NCBI RefSeq assembly: GCF_001746295.1
Contig: NZ_MJAH01000017.1
Location: 62,001-126,000, forward strand
DNA length: 64,000 bases
DNA from: Streptomyces sp. LUP47B
GTDB taxonomy: Bacteria; Actinomycetota; Actinomycetes; Streptomycetales; Streptomycetaceae
Direction of reading: 5' to 3'
Shown here: in pieces, positions 1 to 8,931 of the stretch
Position numbering within the stretch: position 1 is the stretch's first letter
How the letters are laid out: the number at the start of each line of letters is the position of its first letter
Position numbers and translations under genes: made by a program
Notes under the pieces: generated by a model
Told to the model about the DNA's origin: nothing
Database searches by the model: none
What the model saw: the letters and a program-made list of their open reading frames with translations, nothing else

Positions 1-440
1 TTGTGCTCCGGAAGCGGCTGGAGAAGGCCATGCCGGTGGAGATCGTCGCCCACACCGGAAGACCCGACGTCGAAGACGAGTTCGGGGGCATCATGCGGCG
101 GCCCGACGTGATTGTGATCGCCTGGGCGGACATGGACATCCCGGGTTCCTTCGTTCCCTGCGCCCTCGTCGCCGCCATCGAGGTGGTCTCCCGTTCAAAT
201 CCAGACAACGACTGGGTGGGCAAGATGCGCGACTACCCACTGATCGGCATCCCCATCTACGCGATCTTCGATCCCCGAACCGGCACCGGAGCCGTCCTCA
301 CCGACATCCACCCCACCCCCGACGGCCCCCGCTACGCCACCCGCAAGGACTTCGTCTACGGCGAGGATGTCACCATCGGCGACTGGACAATCTCCACGGA
401 CGACCTGCCGCGCTACAAGGAGCTCGCGGATCGCACGTGA
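1..440 (+). CDS. Uma2-family putative endonuclease (5' truncated by window edge)
   Basis: This is the C-terminal part of an Uma2 (DUF820) protein, a PD-(D/E)XK nuclease fold that is very common in actinobacteria and of unknown substrate. Visible family features are a PDVIV strand near residue 34, EVVSRSN followed by a D...K pair near residues 60-73, and GIPIYAIFDPR near residue 82. The true start lies before the window. The stop is at 438-440. An IS5-type transposase remnant lies on the opposite strand at the 3' end, so the last residues may have been altered by an old insertion. Confidence 0.75.
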   Translation, partial: VLRKRLEKAMPVEIVAHTGRPDVEDEFGGIMRRPDVIVIAWADMDIPGSFVPCALVAAIEVVSRSNPDNDWVGKMRDYPLIGIPIYAIFDPRTGTGAVLTDIHPTPDGPRYATRKDFVYGEDVTIGDWTISTDDLPRYKELADRT

Positions 441-551
441 CGTGGAGTCTGGTGAGACGACCCACTCCGGCTCTTCGTTGGCATCGGCCTGCGCCATCAG
501 AGCGGTGAACACCCGCTCGCGGGTGCCGTCGAGGGCCCGCATCGGCAGCCG
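432..551 (-). pseudogene. IS5-family transposase fragment
   Basis: Translated on the minus strand, about 40 residues read RALDGTRERVFTALMAQAD and then EWVVSPDSTSRA. This matches the DGTWERV...ADA...W.VSVDST..RAHQHAAG segment (from memory) of IS5-group DDE transposases common in Streptomyces. The aspartate of the DST motif is kept. The rest of the gene and both inverted repeats are absent. The match is lost about where the Uma2 reading frame ends. Confidence 0.45.
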
Positions 552-586
552 TTTGTAGACGCCCGCCCTCGTTGAGGCACAGGGAT

Positions 587-1126
587 TCAGCCCTCGCTCC
601 GGACGCACGGCCCCTCCTCCGGCCGCCGCCCCGTCCGCCAGCGTGGTGCCTCGTCATCCGGGACGTCCGGGGAAGCGAAGTGAAACGGCACGCCAAGATG
701 GCCGGCCAGTTCCCGGCCCGCCTTGGCGGCGGCAGCGGCCGGCGGAGAGCCGTCGGGGCGGTGGTACACGGTAGCCAGGTGGCTCTCCCCGTCCGGGGAG
801 TCCGTGACCGCGACCAGAAGTACGAACCAGTCGTGCACGGTGTCGCCGTCCCAATAGGCCTCCACCGCCGCCACACGGCCCGGGAGGGCTGCGACGCGCG
901 CTGCAAGTGACGCGAGGTCGAGCGGATCGGGCGGTGTGCGCTGCACTCGGTCGCCGAGGGCCTCGTATCGCGCGTGAACCACCCGCTCGGCCTCGTGCAG
1001 GCCCACCCCCAGCGGACGCAACGCCTCCCAGACGGTCCTGACCGCCGACAGCCGGCGATCCCGCAGCACGTCGGCGTCGACCTGCTGACAGGTCCGTTCC
1101 TCGAGGTAAGCCCACCAGCCGCTCAA
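587..1126 (-). CDS. hypothetical protein
   Basis: An open frame of about 179 residues with good Streptomyces codon bias. It starts at TTG 1126, and no better start is obvious. The sequence is mixed alpha/beta: a conserved-looking middle (YWDGDTVHDWFVLLVAV) is followed by SHLATVYHRPDG and an Ala-rich helix. No signal peptide or membrane segment is seen. It is divergent from the acetyltransferase that starts at 1196. I do not recognise a family; the C-terminal arginine-rich tail may be poorly conserved. Confidence 0.55.
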   Translation of the reverse strand: MSGWWAYLEERTCQQVDADVLRDRRLSAVRTVWEALRPLGVGLHEAERVVHARYEALGDRVQRTPPDPLDLASLAARVAALPGRVAAVEAYWDGDTVHDWFVLLVAVTDSPDGESHLATVYHRPDGSPPAAAAAKAGRELAGHLGVPFHFASPDVPDDEAPRWRTGRRPEEGPCVRSEG

Positions 1127-1195
1127 TGGGCCACCGGCCGGGATGTCACGGCGTGCGTCATAGGTTCGAACGTAGCCTCAACTACTCTGCCCCGC

Positions 1196-1717
1196 ATGCT
1201 CCTCACCCCCCTCCACCTCACCCCCGACCACGACATCCCCGGCCCCCTCCTGACCGAACTCACCGCCCTGTACGCCGCCAACCGTGACTTCATGGCTCTC
1301 AGCGGGGACTTCCCGGATCCGGACGACATCCGGCCGGAGCAGGTGGCGGCGGCGCTGGCCGAGGAACTCGCGCATCCGGACGCGGAGGTGTTGCTGGCGC
1401 GCAGTGAGGGCCGGCTGGTCGGGGTGGCCATCACGCTCGCCCGGCACCCGGACCCGGCCGACCCGGACCCGTGGATCGGGCTACTGATGGTGGCCGCCGA
1501 GGTACACCGGCAGGGCTACGGGCGTCGGCTCGCCGCCCTCGTCGAGGACCGCTTCCGCACCGAGGGCCGGACCGCCGTACGTCTCGCCGTCCTCGACGGC
1601 AACGACCGCGCCCTCGCCTTCTGGACGGACCTCGGCTACGAGGTCATCGACCACCGCTCGGACCTGCAGCACGGGCGCCCCTGCTCGGTGTTGCGCAAGC
1701 CGCTGACCGAGGGCTGA
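1196..1717 (+). CDS. GNAT-family N-acetyltransferase
   Basis: A 173-residue acetyl-CoA-dependent acetyltransferase of the GNAT fold; the substrate is unknown. Motif A is clear: LLMVAAEVHRQGYGRRLAALV, with the Q/R-x-x-G-x-G/A pyrophosphate loop near residue 106, followed by the AVLDGNDRALAFWTDLGYEV motif B typical of GNATs. The start at ATG 1196 (MLLTPLHLTPDHD) is preferred, because an in-frame upstream extension is antisense to the neighbouring hypothetical gene. The gene stands alone, convergent with the M1 peptidase. Confidence 0.85.
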   Translation: MLLTPLHLTPDHDIPGPLLTELTALYAANRDFMALSGDFPDPDDIRPEQVAAALAEELAHPDAEVLLARSEGRLVGVAITLARHPDPADPDPWIGLLMVAAEVHRQGYGRRLAALVEDRFRTEGRTAVRLAVLDGNDRALAFWTDLGYEVIDHRSDLQHGRPCSVLRKPLTEG

Positions 1718-1738
1718 CAAGGACCACGGGACCGGCGG

Positions 1739-3130
1739 CTACGCCCGTTCCGGCTTCCCGTCGCCGTACAGCCACTCCTTCCAGATCGGGCCGAAGTCCT
1801 CGTCGGGGGCGAGGTCCTCGACGTATGCCGTGAAGTCGTCGGTGTCCGCGGTGGCGTGGCGGTGGGTGGTGGGCCAGTCGCGGAGGAGGGCACGGAAGGC
1901 GGTGTCGCCGAGCCGTTGGCGGATCTTGTGGAGGACCATCGCGCCGCGCTGGTAGACGGGGCTGTCGGAGAGGTGCGCGGCGCTCGACGGCTTGCCCGGA
2001 GGGAAGTCCCAGAGGTCCTTGTAGACGTCCTCGCCGTGTGTGTACAGCTCGTCGAAGGTCTTCTGGGCGCTGTCGCCGCCGTGGTCCTCGGCCCACAGCC
2101 ACTCGGCGTAGGTCGCGAAGCCCTCGTTGAGCCACACGTCGCGCCAGGTCTTCGGGGTGACCGAGTCGCCGTACCACTGGTGGGCGAGTTCGTGGACGAG
2201 GGTCCCGGTGTCGGGGGCGCCGGGGAAGAAGGGGCGGTTCTGGGTCTCCAGGGCGTAACCGGCGTCGCCCTCGCGGTCCACGATCGCGCCGGTGGAGGAG
2301 AAGGGGTACGGGCCGAAGGTGGCCTGCTCCCACTTCATCACAGAGGGGATCTGCGCCAGTACTTTCCGGCTCGCAGCCGCCTCCGCCGGGTCGACCGCGG
2401 TGAACACGGGCAGCCCATCGGAGGTGGTGCTGCGGTGGACGTCGTAGTGGCCGATCGCGAGCGTGGCGAGGTAGCTCGCCATGGGTTCGGCGGTGTGCCA
2501 GGTGGTGGTCGTACGGCCGCCGCTGGTCCTGCTCGCCGTCAACTCGCCGTTTGAGACGGCCTGGAGGCCCTCGGGGACGGTGATCGTGAGGTCGTAGGAC
2601 GCCTTGTCGGAGGGGTGGTGGTTGCCGGGGAACCAGGCCACCGAGCCGTTCGGTTCGCCGAGGGCCACCGCGCCGTCCTCGGTGGGCAGCCAGCCCTCCT
2701 CGGAGCCGTCCGGGTCGGTGATCGTCTTCGGGGTGCCGGAGTAGGCGACGGTCACGCGGAAGGCGCTGCCCTCGTCGAGGTCGTCGTGCGGGCGTACGGT
2801 CAGCTCCTGGCCGGCGCGGTTCCAGCGGGCCTTGTCGCCTCCTACGGTGACCGTCTTGATGTCCAGGCCGTCGAGGTCCAGGTCGAAGGCGGACAGGTCC
2901 TGGGTGGCGCGGGCGGTGAGGGTCGCGGTACCGGAGAGCTTCGCGGTGTCCGGGTCGTAGGCGAGGTCGAGATCGTAGTGGGTGACGTCGTAGCCGCCGT
3001 TGCCGGCCTTCGGGAAGTACGGGTCGCGCAGACCGGGGCCGCCGGGGGTGCCGTGCACTCCGCCGCCGCACGCGGTGAGGGCGCTCGCGAGGAGCAGGGC
3101 GGTGGGGACGAGCAGGGCGGATCGGGACAC
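1739..3130 (-). CDS. M1-family metallopeptidase, lipoprotein
   Basis: A 463-residue zinc aminopeptidase-like protein of the M1 family, probably anchored outside the membrane. The N-terminus has a signal peptide ending in a lipobox (ASALTAC, Cys about 21). An N-terminal beta domain precedes the catalytic domain, which has the substrate-binding GYALETQNRP strand followed by HELAHQW near residue 313. WLNEGFATYAEW supplies the second zinc-binding glutamate about 19 residues after the HExxH. It is shorter than the classic 850-residue PepN because the C-terminal helical domain is missing, as in other small actinobacterial M1 lipoproteins. Confidence 0.9.
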   Translation of the reverse strand: MSRSALLVPTALLLASALTACGGGVHGTPGGPGLRDPYFPKAGNGGYDVTHYDLDLAYDPDTAKLSGTATLTARATQDLSAFDLDLDGLDIKTVTVGGDKARWNRAGQELTVRPHDDLDEGSAFRVTVAYSGTPKTITDPDGSEEGWLPTEDGAVALGEPNGSVAWFPGNHHPSDKASYDLTITVPEGLQAVSNGELTASRTSGGRTTTTWHTAEPMASYLATLAIGHYDVHRSTTSDGLPVFTAVDPAEAAASRKVLAQIPSVMKWEQATFGPYPFSSTGAIVDREGDAGYALETQNRPFFPGAPDTGTLVHELAHQWYGDSVTPKTWRDVWLNEGFATYAEWLWAEDHGGDSAQKTFDELYTHGEDVYKDLWDFPPGKPSSAAHLSDSPVYQRGAMVLHKIRQRLGDTAFRALLRDWPTTHRHATADTDDFTAYVEDLAPDEDFGPIWKEWLYGDGKPERA

Positions 3131-3170
3131 GTGGTGATCCTATGAGAGGCCGCGTGGCACCATCTCGTAC

Positions 3171-3671
3171 GTGCTCGACATCGGCTACGCCCTCTCCAAC
3201 CGCTTCCCGGACCCGCCGCAGACCGACTACCGCCGCGCGGACGTCCACGCGCTGCGGCACGACCTGTTCTGCGGAGACGTCTATCTCGCGGACACCAAGG
3301 AGGACAGGGAACTGTCCACAGCCTGGGGATGGGTGCCGGTGCTCGACTTCGCGTGGGCGCTGTGCGACATCGCGGAACGCCTCGACCGCGACCCCGCGGG
3401 CTCCCGCGCCTCCCGCCCCCAGCACGCCGAACTCGACTTCACCGAGTCCACCGATCGCATGCTCTTCGAGCGCCGCTTCGGCTGGGTGGACATCGAGGCC
3501 GACTGGATGCCGGTGGAGGAGCCCCCGCTCACCTTCTCCCACGGGGACCTGCGCCGCGAGGCCCGCGACTTCCTGCACGACCTCATCGCCGACCTGATCG
3601 ACCTCCACGAAGACCTGGGCGAGAACCCGGCGATCTGGACGCTCCAGGCACGGTTCCCCAGGGTGAAGTGA
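3171..3671 (+). CDS. conserved hypothetical protein
   Basis: A 166-residue acidic soluble protein starting at GTG 3171 (MLDIGYALSNRFPDPPQTDY), divergent from the M1 peptidase with a 40-nt gap. It has one long hydrophobic-aromatic stretch (WGWVPVLDFAWALCDIAERL) and a helical C-terminus (FLHDLIADLIDLHEDLG). No catalytic motif, signal peptide or membrane span is recognised. The codon bias is typical, so it is a real gene, but I cannot assign a role; a small immunity-like or structural protein is possible. Confidence 0.65.
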   Translation: MLDIGYALSNRFPDPPQTDYRRADVHALRHDLFCGDVYLADTKEDRELSTAWGWVPVLDFAWALCDIAERLDRDPAGSRASRPQHAELDFTESTDRMLFERRFGWVDIEADWMPVEEPPLTFSHGDLRREARDFLHDLIADLIDLHEDLGENPAIWTLQARFPRVK

Positions 3672-3756
3672 TCATGGAGAGCTGCGCCCGGAACCCAAGG
3701 CCCGGCCCCACTTCCGGCAGCTCATAAGAGAACGTGCGGGCCCGCCCGCGCCCCCG

Positions 3757-4479
3757 TCACCCCTCCACCCGGATCCCCACCTCCGCCGCCAACACCGGTG
3801 CCAGATCCAGTAGTTGTGACGGGCTGATCACGGCTCCGGCCAGCCGGTCGATTCCCCGGGCGATCTCCAGTACCGCGGCGCCTCGCAGGTCCACGTCCTT
3901 CAGGGTCACCGCCGTGAGGTCCGCGCCCTTGAGGGTGCAGTCCACGAACTCCACGCGCTCCAGCCGCGCGCCGCCGAAGTCCGGCTCCACCAGGACGCAG
4001 CTCTCGAAGACGACGTCCTTCAGGACGGCCGTGCGCAGGTTCAGATAGTCGATCTTGCCGCCTCGGATCACGACGCGCTCCAGGACCGCGCCGTGCAACT
4101 GCACTCCGCCCAGGCGGGCGTCGATCAGCTCGACGTCACGCAGGGTCGACTCCGCCAGGTCGGTGCCCACGCCCCGTATGCCGGTGAGGACCGAGTCGAG
4201 GAAGCGGGCGTGGTGCAGCCGGGTCTCGTCCAGCGCGCAGCTTCTCAGCGCGCAGTCCATGAAACGGGCCCCCGCCCCGTCCTGCCCCGCGAAGTCCGCC
4301 TCCAGGAACTCCAGCCCGTCGTAGTCCCCGTCCGGCTCCAGCTCCCCTCCGCCGTGCGGCTCCAGCGCCGGCAGCCGCACCTCCGGCCGCCGTGCCCCCT
4401 TCACCCGCGAGCCACCCGCACCGCCGCCCCCGCCGGCACTACCGGACCCGCTCGCCCCAGCCGTCGCTCTCCTCGCCAT
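3757..4479 (-). CDS. pentapeptide-repeat protein
   Basis: A 240-residue protein built mostly of pentapeptide repeats of the A(D/N)LXX type, seen as runs such as LEADFAGQDGAGARFMDCAL and LERVEFVDCTLKGADLTAVT. It is predicted to fold as a right-handed quadrilateral beta helix. The first 45 residues are Gly/Ala/Ser-rich and likely disordered. ATG 4479 (MARRATAGASG) is chosen over an upstream frame extension. Some members of this fold mimic DNA and protect gyrase, but most actinobacterial ones have no known role, so no function is claimed. It is divergent from the flavoprotein gene at 4610. Confidence 0.85.
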   Translation of the reverse strand: MARRATAGASGSGSAGGGGGAGGSRVKGARRPEVRLPALEPHGGGELEPDGDYDGLEFLEADFAGQDGAGARFMDCALRSCALDETRLHHARFLDSVLTGIRGVGTDLAESTLRDVELIDARLGGVQLHGAVLERVVIRGGKIDYLNLRTAVLKDVVFESCVLVEPDFGGARLERVEFVDCTLKGADLTAVTLKDVDLRGAAVLEIARGIDRLAGAVISPSQLLDLAPVLAAEVGIRVEG

Positions 4480-4609
4480 GCCCCCATCCTGCACCCCACC
4501 ACTGACAATCCCCCTGACCTGCACGGACACTCCCCATGTCACATTCCGGTGCCCTCAATCAGTCATACCGACGACGGACCCCACCCCGAGAAGAGGGAGA
4601 CCCCCAGCC

Positions 4610-5770
4610 ATGCACCGCATCACCGTCATCGGCGGCGGCCTCGCCGGGCTGACCGCGGCGATCTCCGCAGCCGAGGCGGGCGCCAAGGTCACCGTGCACG
4701 AGGCCCATCACACGCTCGGCGGCCGGGCCCGGACAGCCGACGGGCCGTACCGCACGAACGACGGCCCGCACGCTCTGTACAACGGCGGCCCGCACTGGTC
4801 CTGGCTCCGGCAGCGCGACCTCATCGGACCGCTCGCACCGCTCCCCCCTCTGGAGGCGGCCCGGCTGCGGCTGCGGCACAAGGGCGCACTGCGCCGCACC
4901 CCGCCCTTCGCGATGCTCAAGCTGCTGCGCCACAGTGCCCAACAGGCCCCGGTCGACGTGGACTTCTTGTCCTGGGCCACCGGGCAGGCCGGGGAGGAGG
5001 GCGCCCGTGCCGCCGCCCACTACTCGGCCGTCGCCCTGTTCCATCACGACCCGGGCGCCCTGTCCGCCGCGTTCGTGCAGGAGCGGCTGCGGCGGGCCAC
5101 CAAGCTGCCGCCCGAGGCGCACTACCCGCGCGGCGGCTGGGCCGGCGTCGTCGACCGGATGGCCGCCCGCGCCTGGAACCTGGGCGTCCGCATGGAGACC
5201 CTCTCCCGCGTCGACACCCTGCCCACCGACACCCCGGTCGTCGTCGCCACCTCCCTCCACGCGGCCCGCCGGCTCCTCGGCGACGACTCGCTGACCTGGC
5301 CGAGCGGCCGTACGGCACTTCTCGACCTCGCCCTGCGCACTCGGCGGGGTGACGCCTTCGCCGTCTCCGACCTCGACTCCCCCGGCTGGATCGAACGGTT
5401 CACCGCCCAGGACCGCACCCTGGCACCCGCGGGCGAGCAGCTCCTGCAGGGGCAGATCCCGATCGCCCCGCACGAGACCAGGGCGGACGGGGTCGCGCGC
5501 GCGGAGCAGTTGCTCGATCTCGCCTTCGACGGCTGGCGCGAACGCGTCACCTGGCGGCGCGAGTCCGTCGCGAACGGCCGTACGGGAGCCGTCGACCTGC
5601 CCGGCACGAACTGGCGCGACCGGCCGGCCGTCGACCGGGGCGACGGCGTCTATCTCGCGGGCGACCAGGTCGCGGCGCCCGGGGTGCTCTCGGAGGTCTC
5701 CTTCAACAGCGCGCTCACCGCCGTATCGCTGGCACTCGGCCGGAACGCCCTTGACCTCAAGCATGCTTGA
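4610..5770 (+). CDS. FAD/NAD(P)-binding amine-oxidase-type flavoprotein
   Basis: A 386-residue oxidoreductase with an N-terminal Rossmann FAD site, ITVIGGGLAGLTAAISAAE (GxGxxG), then the second-strand acidic end VTVHEA and the LGGRA loop typical of phytoene-desaturase/amine-oxidase flavoproteins. The C-terminal FAD motif is DGVYLAGDQVAAPG near residue 345. The start at ATG 4610 is set by the FAD fold beginning at residue 3. The substrate is unknown. The next gene on the same strand, a quinone-oxidoreductase-like enzyme, is 76 nt away and could be cotranscribed. Confidence 0.85.
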   Translation: MHRITVIGGGLAGLTAAISAAEAGAKVTVHEAHHTLGGRARTADGPYRTNDGPHALYNGGPHWSWLRQRDLIGPLAPLPPLEAARLRLRHKGALRRTPPFAMLKLLRHSAQQAPVDVDFLSWATGQAGEEGARAAAHYSAVALFHHDPGALSAAFVQERLRRATKLPPEAHYPRGGWAGVVDRMAARAWNLGVRMETLSRVDTLPTDTPVVVATSLHAARRLLGDDSLTWPSGRTALLDLALRTRRGDAFAVSDLDSPGWIERFTAQDRTLAPAGEQLLQGQIPIAPHETRADGVARAEQLLDLAFDGWRERVTWRRESVANGRTGAVDLPGTNWRDRPAVDRGDGVYLAGDQVAAPGVLSEVSFNSALTAVSLALGRNALDLKHA

Positions 5771-5846
5771 GGTCGGAGGGTGGGTGTCCTGCCGACAGAG
5801 CCCCGCCCCAGCCCGCGGAGCTCCTGCCCACAGAGGGAGTCCCTCC

Positions 5847-6827
5847 ATGCACGCCATCCGCCTGCACACCTTCGGCCCCGCCGAGAACCTCACCTACGAG
5901 CAGACCGACGACCCGGCACCGGCCCCCGGCCAGGTCCGTATCGCCGTACGGGCGGCCGGTGTCCACCTCCTGGACACCGCCCTGCGCGAGGGGCATCAGG
6001 GCCCGCTGCCCAGGCCGACCACGCTGCCCACCGTCCCCGGCCGGGAGGTCGCCGGAGTCGTCGAGTCCCTCGGTGACGGCGTCGCCGAGCTGTGGCTCGG
6101 CAAGCGCGTGGCCGCCCACCTCGGCTTCGCCCCCGGAGGCTACGCGGAACTCGCCGTCACCGATGTCGACCGCGTCCACGAGATCCCCGACAACCTCGAC
6201 TTCGCCCAGGCCGTCGCCATGATCGGCACGGGCCGTACGGCGATGGGGATCCTGCAGTTCGCCGAGCTCGGCCCGGACTCGGTGGCCGTGATCCCGGCGG
6301 CCGCCGGAGGCATCGGCACGCTGCTCGTGCAGTACGCGAAGAACGCCGGAGCGACCGTCATCGGCCTCGCGGGCGGACCGTCGAAGACGGCACAGGTGCA
6401 CGCCAACGGCGCCGACCTCGCCATCGACTACCAGGACTCCGCGTGGCCCGGGAAGGTCCGCGCCTTCCTCGGCGGCCGGCCCGCCACCGTGGTCTTCGAC
6501 GGCGTGGGCGGCCAAGTCGCCCGAGAGTGCGTCGCCCTTCTCGGCCACCAGCGCCGGCACATCGTCTTCGGCTGGTCAGGCGAGGGCATCCACAACGGAC
6601 AGCCGTACCTCGTCGAAGGCGTCTCCCAGCAGGTCCTCGGACCCGTCATGGCGCAGAAGGCCGGCGGGCCCAATCCGATCCGCACCCTCGAACTGCGCGC
6701 CCTCGCCGAAGCCGCCGCGGGCCGTCTCACCCCCGCCGTACAGCGCTTCCCGCTCGCCGAGGCAGCCGCCGCACACCGGGCGCTGGAAACCCGCGGCACG
6801 ACCGGAAAGGTGGTCCTGGAGCCATGA
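5847..6827 (+). CDS. zinc-independent MDR alcohol dehydrogenase / quinone oxidoreductase
   Basis: A 326-residue member of the medium-chain dehydrogenase family, quinone oxidoreductase branch. Visible are the GroES-like N-terminal half (GREVAGVVESLGDGVAELW), the NADPH-binding AAAGGIGTLLVQYAKNAGA loop near residue 152, and VVFDGVGG. The cysteine/histidine ligands of the zinc-dependent branch are missing, so NADPH-linked reduction of quinones or enones is likely. The start at ATG 5847 follows an AGAGGGAG ribosome site. The substrate cannot be told from sequence. Confidence 0.88.
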   Translation: MHAIRLHTFGPAENLTYEQTDDPAPAPGQVRIAVRAAGVHLLDTALREGHQGPLPRPTTLPTVPGREVAGVVESLGDGVAELWLGKRVAAHLGFAPGGYAELAVTDVDRVHEIPDNLDFAQAVAMIGTGRTAMGILQFAELGPDSVAVIPAAAGGIGTLLVQYAKNAGATVIGLAGGPSKTAQVHANGADLAIDYQDSAWPGKVRAFLGGRPATVVFDGVGGQVARECVALLGHQRRHIVFGWSGEGIHNGQPYLVEGVSQQVLGPVMAQKAGGPNPIRTLELRALAEAAAGRLTPAVQRFPLAEAAAAHRALETRGTTGKVVLEP

Positions 6828-6846
6828 GACCCCGGCCTCGGGAAGG

Positions 6847-8244
6847 TCAGTGCCGTCCGGCGACCCGGTCCGCCCACCGCGCCAGCCGGGACGACTCCGC
6901 GCGGTGGCTCGTGAGTTCGCGCCGGTCCGCCGTGCGGTACGTGGCGTACATGCCCTGCACGCCCAGCCACCGCAGCGGCTCCGGCTCCCACTTGCGCACC
7001 TTGTGACCGACCCAGGGCAGTTCGGTGAGCTCGGTCCGGCCGCCCTGCCCGGAGTCCCGCTGGACCAGGTCGCGCAGGGTCCGGGCGGCCAGGTTGGCGG
7101 TGGCGACGCCCGAACCGACGTAACCGCCCGCCCAGCCGATACCCGTCGAACGGTCCAGCGTCACCGACGCGCACCAGTCGCGCGGCACCCCGAGCACCCC
7201 CGACCAGGCGTGCGCGATCCGCGTCCCGGCCAGCATCGGGAAGAACCCCACGAGAATCTCCCGCAGCGCCTCGACCGTCGCCGCCTGCGTCCGCCCGTCG
7301 TTGTCGGTGCGCGAACCGAAGCGGTACGGCACCCCCCGCCCGCCCAGCGCGATCCGCCCGTCGGCGGTGCGCTGCGCGTACATGTAGGCGTGCGCCATGT
7401 CCCCAAGCGTCTGGCGCCCCTCCCAGCCGATCGCCGCCCACTGCGCCTCGGTCAGCGGCTCGGTGGCGATCATGGAGGAGTTCATGGGCAACCAGGTCCG
7501 CCTCTGGCCCTTCAGAGCGGCGGTGAAGCCCTCGGTGCAGCGCAGGACATAGGGCGCGCGGACGGTGCCGTACGGCGTGACCGCGTGCTTGGGCCGGATC
7601 TCCGTCACCGGCGTCTGCTCGTGGACGGTCACGCCCAGCGCCTCGACGGCCGCCGCGAGCCCCTTCACCAGCTTCACCGGGTGCACCCGCGCCCCGTGCG
7701 GCGTCCACGACGACCCCACCGCGTCCGCGACCCGGATCCGCTCGGCCGTCTCCCGTGCGCCGTACAGCTCACGGTCCTTCTCGCCGTACGCCAGCTCGTG
7801 CTCGTGGAAGGCCCTCAGCCGCGCCAACTGCGCTGGCGTACGCGCGACTTCGAGGACGCCCCCCTTGTGGAGCCCGGCGTCGAAGCCCTCCTCGCCGACG
7901 GCCCGGACGACCTCGTCGACGGTGTCGTTCATGGCCTTCTGCAGGCGTACGGCGGCCTCGTGGCCGTGCACCTTGGCGTACCGGTCGCGGCCCGCGATGC
8001 CGTTGTAGAGCCAGCCACCATTGCGCCCGGAGGCGCCGTAGCCGCAGAACTTCTGCTCCAGGACGGTGATCCGCAGGAAGGGCACGGCCTTCTTCAGGTA
8101 ATACGCCGTCCACAGTCCCGTGTACCCGCCGCCGACGATCACCACATCCGCCGACGCGTCACCGCCTAGGGGCTCCCGCGCCTCGGGAAAGCCGTCGTCC
8201 GCGTACCAGAAGGAGATGCCGCCGTTCACGGCAGTGCTGCTCAT
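6847..8244 (-). CDS. DAO-family FAD-dependent oxidoreductase
   Basis: A 465-residue flavoenzyme of the D-amino-acid-oxidase/PuuB type, which oxidises C-N bonds of amines or amino acids. The FAD site is VVIVGGGYTGLWTAYYLKK near residue 28, followed by a CGYGASGRNGGWL segment typical of gamma-glutamylputrescine-oxidase-like proteins. The C-terminal WAGGYVGSGVATANLAARTL closes the FAD fold. ATG 8244 (MSSTAVNGGISFWYADDGFP) is chosen because the longer frame overlaps the rhomboid gene. It is transcribed just after the rhomboid-like gene (12-nt gap), which may be incidental. Confidence 0.85.
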   Translation of the reverse strand: MSSTAVNGGISFWYADDGFPEAREPLGGDASADVVIVGGGYTGLWTAYYLKKAVPFLRITVLEQKFCGYGASGRNGGWLYNGIAGRDRYAKVHGHEAAVRLQKAMNDTVDEVVRAVGEEGFDAGLHKGGVLEVARTPAQLARLRAFHEHELAYGEKDRELYGARETAERIRVADAVGSSWTPHGARVHPVKLVKGLAAAVEALGVTVHEQTPVTEIRPKHAVTPYGTVRAPYVLRCTEGFTAALKGQRRTWLPMNSSMIATEPLTEAQWAAIGWEGRQTLGDMAHAYMYAQRTADGRIALGGRGVPYRFGSRTDNDGRTQAATVEALREILVGFFPMLAGTRIAHAWSGVLGVPRDWCASVTLDRSTGIGWAGGYVGSGVATANLAARTLRDLVQRDSGQGGRTELTELPWVGHKVRKWEPEPLRWLGVQGMYATYRTADRRELTSHRAESSRLARWADRVAGRH

Positions 8245-8255
8245 GGCCTGGGACG

Positions 8256-8897
8256 TTAACCCGCCGGCGCGCCCGCTGTCTCCTTCGGATTCCGCACTCT
8301 CACCAGGGAACAGCACGCGAATCCGATCAGTACGGAGGTGAAGTGGCCGAGATCGGTGAAGGTCCGCCCGGTCACCAGCGGCACCCCGTACACGACGAGA
8401 ACCGCGAACCCGTAGACGTACCGCCAAGGCGCCGGAATCCGGTACACCAACACGCCGACCACCCCGGCCAGCGCGTAACTCACCCCGATGTCCAGCGTGT
8501 CGACCGCGGACGCGGGCGCCATCCCCTGCCGGATCCCCCACAGCAGCGCCCCCTCGCTGATCAGCGTGGCCAGCACGTGCGCCGCCGCGCACACGGCCAG
8601 CCAGCGCGCGGTCCCCAGCCAGCGCTCCGCCGGCGCGTGGAAGACGGAATAGAGGACGACGTACGGCAGCCAGTGCCCGCCGTCGATCCACATCGCGCTG
8701 GCGATCAGCACCCGCACCGGATTGCTCGACAGCTCATGGATGTTGGTCGAACGCTGCCGCAGGAACTCCTCCTCGAACTCCGGCGACATGTGGTGCAGCG
8801 CCACCGTCGTCACGAAAAGAACCGCCAGCCACACATAGGTGCCGGGGGCGCTGCGGATGTAGGCCCACACCCGGTGGGCACCCCGGTTAATTCGCAT
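8256..8897 (-). CDS. rhomboid-like membrane protein
   Basis: A 213-residue polytopic membrane protein with about six hydrophobic segments. It resembles the actinobacterial rhomboid-like family: a loop WIDGGHWLPYVVLYSVFHAP, then a helix with LDIGVSYALAGVVGVL (G-x-S in place of the GxSG serine motif), and a later helix DLGHFTSVLIGFACC with a candidate catalytic histidine. Both members of the Ser-His dyad are therefore present, so intramembrane proteolysis is possible but unproven. The start is taken at ATG 8897, which leaves a short overlap with the control region of the divergent kinase gene. Confidence 0.75.
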   Translation of the reverse strand: MRINRGAHRVWAYIRSAPGTYVWLAVLFVTTVALHHMSPEFEEEFLRQRSTNIHELSSNPVRVLIASAMWIDGGHWLPYVVLYSVFHAPAERWLGTARWLAVCAAAHVLATLISEGALLWGIRQGMAPASAVDTLDIGVSYALAGVVGVLVYRIPAPWRYVYGFAVLVVYGVPLVTGRTFTDLGHFTSVLIGFACCSLVRVRNPKETAGAPAG

Positions 8898-8931
8898 GAG
8901 GCGATTCACCCACGCCGGTAGGGTCCGGCAC

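Noticed and set aside
1644..3608. Very long minus-strand open frame overlapping the M1 peptidase
   Set aside because: It is an Arg/Pro/Gly-rich shadow frame of GC-rich coding sequence; the M1 peptidase in the other frame has clear motifs and a signal peptide.
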